From Flavobacteriales bacterium (lineage in GTDB: Bacteria > Bacteroidota > Bacteroidia > Flavobacteriales > Flavobacteriaceae), in NCBI GenBank assembly GCA_003229235.1, contig QIIH01000108.1:1-7582 (forward strand): a stretch of 7,582 bases of DNA, in the 5' to 3' direction. Positions 1 to 4,819 of the stretch are shown here, piece after piece. The position numbers and the translations under genes are program-made. Below the pieces are notes generated by a model. The model was given only the letters and a program-made list of their open reading frames with translations, searched no databases and had not been told where the DNA came from. The first letter of the stretch is position 1, and each line of letters begins with the position of its first letter.

Positions 1-131
1 CAGAAGTTGAACTTCTGAGTGAAGATGAGGTTTTTGTCACACCTTCTTGGTTAGGCAAAGAAGTTACAGGAGATATTAAATACTATAACAGTAAACTAAG
101 CTTACATCCTTACAAAAACTGGGAATTATGA
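1..131 (+). CDS. CYTH domain protein, C-terminal end (partial)
   Basis: This is the last 42 codons of a gene that begins before the window; codons start at base 3 and end at a TGA at 129-131. The peptide contains LGKEVTGD followed by YYNSKLSLHPY and ends in NWEL. That pattern is the typical C-terminus of short bacterial CYTH proteins, a family that includes tripolyphosphatases (NeuTTM type) and class IV adenylate cyclases. CYTH proteins bind triphosphate substrates inside a beta-barrel tunnel and are cytoplasmic. The tunnel motif (ExExK) would lie in the missing N-terminal part, so the substrate cannot be read here; triphosphatase activity is more likely than cyclase activity for this subgroup, by inference. 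The stop overlaps the start of the next gene (ATGA at 128-131), so the two are probably translated together. Confidence 0.8.
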   Translation, partial: EVELLSEDEVFVTPSWLGKEVTGDIKYYNSKLSLHPYKNWEL

Positions 132-625
132 AAAGATTAATGGTACTCTGCACGGTAATACTTATTGGGCTAACAACGGCCTGCGAAGAAAGTCATTCAG
201 AAGAACCCCTTCACGAACTCAAATCAGAAGTAAAAGTATCACAGGCAAAAACTATTGCAAAATTAAAAGAGCAAGGCTATGAGATCTTCGACTATGTAGA
301 CGAAGAGACAGGTGATACCATTATTATGCAGCAATACTTTCTAGCGTTTTTAAAACGCGGACCTAATCGAGACCAACCCAAAGCAGCGGCAGATAGTTTA
401 CAAGCTCTGCATATGGCACATTTAGGACGGATGTATGAGTTAGGCTATGCCGATATATCTGGGCCATTTGGCGACGATGGCGATATACGGGGGATTACTG
501 TTTATAATGTACCTACCTTAAAAATGGCCGATAGTCTGGCCAATATGGATCCTATGGTCAAGGCCGGAAGATTACAAATCGAAATGCACCCATGGTGGGC
601 TGCCAAAGGCTTTAGTTTACGTTAA
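128..625 (+). CDS. Lipoprotein with a YCII-like (YciI family) domain
   Basis: A 165-residue protein with a lipoprotein signal: MKR, a hydrophobic stretch at residues 4-18 and Cys19 in the context LTTAC. Threonine at -3 is not the classic lipobox leucine but is tolerated in Bacteroidota. The residues after Cys19 are acidic (EESHSEE), as in surface-export signals of Bacteroidota lipoproteins, so the protein may face outward; this is inference. Residues 30-65 look like a helix and linker. Residues 70-156 resemble the YCII domain, a ferredoxin-like fold with a proposed His/Asp active site; candidates here are His98 (HLGRM) and Asp141 (DP), with the family-like GPFGDDG and AGRLQIEMHPW segments. 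Stand-alone YciI proteins are about 95-100 residues and cytoplasmic, so the exported form is unusual. The ATG overlaps the stop of the CYTH gene. The reaction is unknown. Confidence 0.85.
   Translation: MKRLMVLCTVILIGLTTACEESHSEEPLHELKSEVKVSQAKTIAKLKEQGYEIFDYVDEETGDTIIMQQYFLAFLKRGPNRDQPKAAADSLQALHMAHLGRMYELGYADISGPFGDDGDIRGITVYNVPTLKMADSLANMDPMVKAGRLQIEMHPWWAAKGFSLR
622..625. other. Shared TTAA stop of convergent genes
   Basis: The palindrome TTAA holds both stop codons: TAA at 623-625 for the plus-strand lipoprotein gene and TAA at 624-622 for cutC. There is no intergenic room for a terminator, so each transcript must end inside the opposite gene and antisense overlap is expected. Confidence 0.9.
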
Positions 626-1284
626 GAAGCACTTTCTTTAAGTGAAGCAACTATTTTCATATCGGTTTCTAGCTCGTTTTTTGGAATGGCCGCACTGTGA
701 ATACTTTTAAAATTATGGCCTAAAAAGTCCTGAATATTCTCTGGTCGAATTCCACCACCAGGCATAATTTCTATCCGTTGCCCGTAGGTTTGATTCCATT
801 TAATTAACTCAGGCAACCCTTTTAAAGCAGTAGCTTTTCCTCCAGAAGTTAGAATCCTTTTAAATCCTAGTAGTATCAGAGGGTTAATAGCCGTTTCTGG
901 GCTTTTGAGTTCGTCAAAGGCCTTGTGAAAACTACAATCCATCCCTTGGGCGGCTAGTAACATTTGCTTTAACGATTTAACATCAAGTTGGTTACTTGCT
1001 GTCAATGCGCCAAAAACAACTCCTGTAGCACCGGCTTTCTTTGCCATCTCGATAGAATCGATCATGATTAAAACTTCTTCTGCCGAATAACAAAAGTCAC
1101 CGCCTCGAGGCCGGATTAAAACGTGAGTTTCAATCCTGATTTCATCTAAGACGTGTTTTAGTAATTCGGTAGTAGGAGTAACTCCACCTATGGATAAATC
1201 TTCACAGAGCTCTATTCGATTGGCGCCGCCTTTAATAGCGGCCATAGCACTTGTAAAAGATGAAGCACAAATTTCGAGTTTCAA
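622..1284 (-). CDS. cutC: CutC family protein (copper homeostasis protein CutC)
   Basis: A 220-residue TIM-barrel protein of the CutC family. Family motifs appear in order: LEICASS at the N-terminus, GGANRIELC (19-27), GGVTPT (33-38), IRPRGGDFCYS (57-67), FHKAFD (119-124), LTSGG (145-149), PGGGIRPEN (175-183) and IHSAA (195-199). E. coli CutC is about 28 residues longer, mostly at the C-terminus. CutC was linked to copper tolerance in E. coli, but its biochemical role is disputed, and in Bacteroidota it often sits beside glycan-degradation genes. The start is TTG at 1282-1284; no ATG or GTG lies between the preceding in-frame stop (1297-1299) and the conserved LEICA segment, and TTG gives the usual family N-terminus. 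It lies 12 bp behind the secreted-protein gene and is probably co-transcribed with it. Its TAA overlaps the stop of the convergent YCII gene. Confidence 0.93.
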   Translation of the reverse strand: MKLEICASSFTSAMAAIKGGANRIELCEDLSIGGVTPTTELLKHVLDEIRIETHVLIRPRGGDFCYSAEEVLIMIDSIEMAKKAGATGVVFGALTASNQLDVKSLKQMLLAAQGMDCSFHKAFDELKSPETAINPLILLGFKRILTSGGKATALKGLPELIKWNQTYGQRIEIMPGGGIRPENIQDFLGHNFKSIHSAAIPKNELETDMKIVASLKESAS

Positions 1285-1296
1285 ACTATAGAAATA

Positions 1297-1872
1297 TTAA
1301 TGCTCGAAGTTAAGATTTCTCGGTGCTTCAAGTTGAGGGTTGCTCATCTTTTTAGATTCTAAATCTTCTAGAATCTCGATTTCCAAATTATCAAACCACA
1401 GAGTGCCGCCCCCTTTTATTAGAGCCCCAAAGTTTAAAGTTGTGGCTTTGTCAGGAACATCCAGTACAATCTCGTACTTGGTCCAATCGGTTGTTCCTTT
1501 TATTGCCCTGTTGCGCATATTGTCAAAGCTCAAAACTTGATTGTGCCTCGGACCATCCACACGCAACCATAATCCAGACCATTTTTTAACATCGGTTGTT
1601 TTTACATAGCCAGACAGTTTTATCTTTTTCCCTATATAATTTTTAGCAGAACAAGATTGCATCAGGGTTCCAAAACCCGAAGTTCTTTTGTCTTTAGACA
1701 TGATTTTGGCAGAACTGCTGCCCAGAAATGCCTCAGAACTATCTAGCTCCATAACATATCCGTGAGGATTAGAGCCAGCTTTAAACCAATTTTGAGGATC
1801 TTTTAGAGAAGTAAACGAGTAAAAACTAAAGAAAAGGGCGGCTATTGCCATAGATAAGAATACTTTTTTCAT
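1297..1872 (-). CDS. Secreted carbohydrate-binding-like beta-sandwich protein, uncharacterised
   Basis: A 191-residue protein with an N-terminal signal peptide (MKK, hydrophobic 4-20; cleavage probably near residues 20-24, with no lipobox cysteine). Residues about 25-168 form one domain with the segments GYVMELD, SGFGTLMQS (65-73), KLSGYVKT (85-92), GLWLRVDG (100-107), LSFDNM (114-119), GTTDWTKYEIVLDVP (126-140), FGALIKGGGTLWFDN (148-162) and LEIEIL. I recognise this as a recurrent galactose-binding-like module in otherwise unannotated proteins, sometimes attached to regulators or hydrolases, but I cannot give a secure family name. The C-terminus (APRNLNFEH) resembles a common closing or linker motif of such proteins. 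No catalytic residues are evident, so it probably binds a ligand outside the cytoplasm. It precedes cutC by 12 bp in the same frame and is probably the first gene of that operon. The ATG start is preceded by AT-rich sequence without a clear ribosome site. Confidence 0.85.
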   Translation of the reverse strand: MKKVFLSMAIAALFFSFYSFTSLKDPQNWFKAGSNPHGYVMELDSSEAFLGSSSAKIMSKDKRTSGFGTLMQSCSAKNYIGKKIKLSGYVKTTDVKKWSGLWLRVDGPRHNQVLSFDNMRNRAIKGTTDWTKYEIVLDVPDKATTLNFGALIKGGGTLWFDNLEIEILEDLESKKMSNPQLEAPRNLNFEH

Positions 1873-1998
1873 GAGAATATATTTTGATTAGTATGGGACC
1901 AAAGTACCATGGTGCTCATGCAAATTTGTAAGATTAACAGTCTTTAACTCACATTATGTTAATGTTTTGCTTTTTAAAACAGGCTCGTTTTGCCATCA

Positions 1999-2091
1999 TT
2001 TTTTACAGCTTTTTGTAACGTGACCTTGACCTGATTGTCTTCGCCTCAAGGGAAAAGTACAACTGTTTTTTTAGGATATTTTTTTACAGCT
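1999..2091 (+). repeat. Direct repeat TTTTTTACAGCT, two copies
   Basis: The 12-mer TTTTTTACAGCT occurs at 1999-2010 and again at 2080-2091, the second with one extra preceding T. Both copies lie in intergenic DNA between the cutC unit and the discoidin remnant. No function is apparent, and the copies could be chance or remnants of small duplications in AT-rich DNA. Confidence 0.45.
2021..2032 (+). repeat. Tandem hexamer TGACCT x2
   Basis: Two perfect head-to-tail copies of TGACCT lie in the intergenic gap about 150 bp upstream of the secreted-protein start. It could be half of a regulator site, but nothing else supports that. Confidence 0.4.
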
Positions 2092-2118
2092 ATTAATGAT
2101 TTGCCTTTTCGAGTTCTA

Positions 2119-2460
2119 TCAATCGATTACAATTTCGTCTATAAAAGTCCAGGCTTTGTTGCCAGCTCCTTGCATGCCTTCTGGAATGATTCCGTAATTG
2201 GGAATACTAATTTTTAGTTCACTAAAGCGCTCACCATTCATAGGAAAAGTTATGCTTTTTAAGTTATCACTTATGGTTTCTGCATAAAAAGTACCCACCA
2301 ACATACCTAAGTCTATCGCCTCTGTTTGTAATTTGGATTCTAGCGGAGCGTATATCCATTGCCCTGGAGCATCATAAAATTTGAGTTCAAGGGTGTTTAT
2401 TTTGATTGGAGCATTAAAGGTGATGGTAATTTCGAGATCTTCTCCCCAATACCCCAACCA
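2119..2460 (-). pseudogene. 5'-truncated discoidin-like (F5/8 type C) domain, probable GH20 hexosaminidase remnant
   Basis: An open frame of about 113 codons begins directly after the tandem stops TAA-TAG of pbpC and has no ATG near its beginning; the first possible starter is TTG at 2457. The peptide starts WLGYWGEDLEITITF, continues with APGQWIYAP, and ends NYGIIPEG, GAGNKAW, TFIDEIVID before TGA (2121-2119). This pattern is typical of the C-terminal discoidin-like domain of Bacteroidota family 20 beta-N-acetylhexosaminidases, which end in a similar GAGxxAWxFxDEI motif. The fragment contains most of the beta-sandwich but not its first strands, and has neither signal peptide nor catalytic domain. 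The likeliest reading is a remnant left by a deletion that joined the end of pbpC to the inside of a hexosaminidase gene. Less likely, it is a small orphan domain expressed from the pbpC mRNA. The parent family is inferred from memory of motifs. Confidence 0.65.
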
Positions 2461-2463
2461 CTA

Positions 2464-4818
2464 TTATTGTATTCGGATGCGGCGTTTGAGTTCGTTTCCG
2501 TCTTGATCCATTGCCGTTAAAACATAGGGCCCAGCAGCCGGGAGAATCGCCAATTCGTGAAACTCTTTTGTATCCCCTACAAAGGTGTTGTCTAAATACC
2601 AAAATATTTGCGCATCCGGATTTTGGTGCGCTACTTTAAAGACAACTTCGCTGGTGTTACCGTCAAAGTCTTTTCCTAAAATTATGTGTTCGTTCCTTGT
2701 AGGAAAAATAAACTCCATCGGGCGTAGCTCTTTGTAGTCACAACTGGTCAAAAATGGTGGTAAGGGCTTATATTCTGGATGTTTTGTAGCATAATAATGC
2801 GCCCAAAAGGGAGGGAGGCTAAACCAATTCTGACTTACTAAATCTGATACATCTGCGCAAGAAGTATTTACCCTAAACTGTTTGGTATTATCTAAAAAAA
2901 TGCGCTCGTGATACGGGCATGCCGTTGTACGCAGACCAGTTTCTATAACATATTCTAACTTGGTTTGGTCGCAATAAGGTCCTGCTTGGTACCCACTTGT
3001 TGTACACAATCTTGCCTCTTGCAACTCGTCGAAAGGAGGGTCAAACCATAGGTGATTAGGCAAAGCATTTAATATATCAAACAAAATTGGCGCTGCCGCC
3101 TGTATTCCTGTAAGCCCCGGTCTGCCTTCGCCATCTGCATTCCCCACCCAGATGCCAATAGCATATTTTGGAGTTACCCCAACGGCCCAAGCATCTTTAA
3201 AACCATAACTCGTGCCTGTTTTCCAAGCAATGGGCTGTGCATTGTTAAAATGATTCCAGTTTTCTTGCCCAAAGGGTCGATTTACTTGCTGTAGCGCTGC
3301 AAAAGTGTGATAAATACTAGCGGCAGAAAATACTCCAGGATGCATTGAGATTTCACTAGTATTTGTAGATTCTTCTGCTGTATAAGTTGCTTGACTATAT
3401 GCGTCATTACGATATTCGGACGAGCTCTTTGTATAAAAATTAAGTACAGATGCCATACTAGCATAAGCATTCGTGATTTCCCACAAGCTACTCTCTGCTC
3501 CTCCTAAAATGAGAGAGAGGCCATAATGATTAGCAGGTTTATTAATAGAAGTTAGCCCACTTTTTTTTAAGTTGTTGTAAAACGGCTCAAGCCCATAATC
3601 TTCTAACATTCTCACGGCCGGGATATTGAGCGAACGCGAAAGCGCCTCAGATGCTGGTACGGCTCCGCGAAAACCATTATCGAAATTGGATGGGTTATAT
3701 CCGTTAATCGATGTAGGAATATCCGCTACCAACATATCAGGCAGCAAGCGCCCACTGTCTAACATATTGGCATATAAAAACGGTTTCAGTATGCTTCCTG
3801 TACTTCTTGCGCTTTGCACAATGTCTACATAGTTTTGGTCTTCGGCACTGGCCGGCGAATTACCTATATACGACAATACAGTTTGAGTTTCTACGTCCAA
3901 TACAAGCACCGCAATATTGTGAATTTGATTTTCTTTTAATCCATTATAATGAGCAGCCACCAACTCGTTTACTCTGGTTTGCAGGTTATAATCTAAGGTG
4001 CTAATGATACGCTCGCCCTTGTGTTTTTGTTTGATGAGTTCGGTAAAATGAGACGCTAGTTCGGGCAGAGGTTTAGGTTTGTTCGGAAGAGGTTCTAAAA
4101 TAGATAGTTCGTAAGTGGTTTCGTCAATAATTCCTTCAGAAAATAACTTGAATAATAAACCATCTCTTTTGTTTTTTAGCAGAATCTCATTGCGACCAGG
4201 AAAAATAAGGGATGGGGCATTTGGCAATACGGCCAAGGCAGCGGTTTGCCCCCAACTGAGTTGATAAGACGGGAGCCCAAAGTAGCGCCAGGAGGCTGTT
4301 TCTAAGCCAACTACGTTTCCGCCAAAAGGCGCATGGGACGAGTAAAAATTAAGAATTTCTTCTTTAGAAAATTTTACTTCTAAACGGGTAGCCTGCACCA
4401 ATTCGATAAGCTTTTCGCCATAGCTTCGTTTTTTATTTTTTCGAGATAGGAGTATTACTTGTTGGGTTAGAGTACTGCCACCACGCCTGCTATCTGTTGT
4501 TAAATTGCCCCAGAATGCTTTGACCATCGATACCGGATTAAAGCCAGGATGTTTGTAAAAATATGCATCTTCGAACTGCAAAATGCTTTGTTCAAATTTA
4601 TACGGAATAGAGTCTTGAGCGGGAAATCGCCATTGCCCGTCACTGGCAATTCTGGCGCCTATTAAATCTCCTTGAGGTGTTTCTACAACAGTAGAGGTTG
4701 GGTCGCTAAAAAGTACACTGGGCAAGCAAAACAACCATATAATAAACAACACGCCAAAGGCGGCCCATCGTTTAGGATGTCGCCTTAATCGTGTAATTAT
4801 GTAGGATGCTAGCTTCAT
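2464..4818 (-). CDS. pbpC: Penicillin-binding protein 1C (bifunctional transglycosylase/transpeptidase)
   Basis: A 784-residue class A penicillin-binding protein, close to the 770 of E. coli PbpC. A basic cytoplasmic tail (1-18) is followed by one membrane anchor (about 19-38). The family 51 glycosyltransferase domain (about 65-240) has catalytic Glu83 in EDAYFYKHPG, RRGGSTLTQQ (111-120), Glu147 in RLEVKFSKEEI and HAPFGGN (162-168). The transpeptidase domain (about 300-585) shows SILK with nucleophile Ser342 and Lys345, SLN (396-398) and KTGT (533-536). A cysteine-bearing linker (C605, C616, C634) and a C-terminal BiPBP_C-like domain (about 695-784) follow, as usual for PbpC. It polymerises and cross-links peptidoglycan on the periplasmic face. 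The ATG is one base after the macroglobulin stop (TAA-A-ATG), implying translational coupling. The frame ends with two stops, TAA then TAG. All catalytic motifs are intact. Confidence 0.96.
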   Translation of the reverse strand: MKLASYIITRLRRHPKRWAAFGVLFIIWLFCLPSVLFSDPTSTVVETPQGDLIGARIASDGQWRFPAQDSIPYKFEQSILQFEDAYFYKHPGFNPVSMVKAFWGNLTTDSRRGGSTLTQQVILLSRKNKKRSYGEKLIELVQATRLEVKFSKEEILNFYSSHAPFGGNVVGLETASWRYFGLPSYQLSWGQTAALAVLPNAPSLIFPGRNEILLKNKRDGLLFKLFSEGIIDETTYELSILEPLPNKPKPLPELASHFTELIKQKHKGERIISTLDYNLQTRVNELVAAHYNGLKENQIHNIAVLVLDVETQTVLSYIGNSPASAEDQNYVDIVQSARSTGSILKPFLYANMLDSGRLLPDMLVADIPTSINGYNPSNFDNGFRGAVPASEALSRSLNIPAVRMLEDYGLEPFYNNLKKSGLTSINKPANHYGLSLILGGAESSLWEITNAYASMASVLNFYTKSSSEYRNDAYSQATYTAEESTNTSEISMHPGVFSAASIYHTFAALQQVNRPFGQENWNHFNNAQPIAWKTGTSYGFKDAWAVGVTPKYAIGIWVGNADGEGRPGLTGIQAAAPILFDILNALPNHLWFDPPFDELQEARLCTTSGYQAGPYCDQTKLEYVIETGLRTTACPYHERIFLDNTKQFRVNTSCADVSDLVSQNWFSLPPFWAHYYATKHPEYKPLPPFLTSCDYKELRPMEFIFPTRNEHIILGKDFDGNTSEVVFKVAHQNPDAQIFWYLDNTFVGDTKEFHELAILPAAGPYVLTAMDQDGNELKRRIRIQ

Positions 4819-4819
4819 T

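Larger units (their letters stand above)
1873..2118. other. AT-rich intergenic region with short repeats
   Basis: This gap lies upstream of the secreted-protein gene and downstream of the discoidin remnant. It contains no credible gene on either strand. Short structures are visible: the 8-base palindrome ACCATGGT (1906-1913), an inverted pair ATTAAC/GTTAAT (1933-1938 and 1958-1963), a tandem hexamer TGACCT x2 (2021-2032) and two copies of TTTTTTACAGCT about 80 bp apart (1999-2010 and 2080-2091). On the minus strand I find no good match to the Bacteroidota promoter (TTG near -33 with TAnnTTTG near -7); the nearest are CAAATTTG (1928-1921) and a TACTTTG (1907-1901), both imperfect. No GC-rich hairpin with a T-tract is seen, so the terminator of the pbpC transcript is not identified. 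Confidence 0.6.

Noticed and set aside
1901..1930. Bacteroidota promoter for the secreted-protein gene
   Set aside because: CAAATTTG and TACTTTG each miss the TAnnTTTG consensus and no TTG lies at the required distance upstream.
1963..1981. Hairpin TGTTTT-loop-AAAACA as a transcription terminator
   Set aside because: The stem is only six A/T-rich pairs and no T-tract follows on either strand.
2035..2217. 60-codon plus-strand reading frame
   Set aside because: It overlaps the discoidin remnant antisense, has a weak start and low-complexity content, and resembles no family.
2414..2602. 62-codon minus-strand reading frame across the pbpC end
   Set aside because: It is an alternate frame of pbpC with no recognisable protein character.
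3561..3568. Run of eight T (A8 on the coding strand) inside pbpC as a phase-variation or programmed frameshift site
   Set aside because: It encodes part of NLKKSG in an intact frame, no slippery heptamer is in phase and no following stem is obvious; it is ordinary for AT-rich coding DNA.
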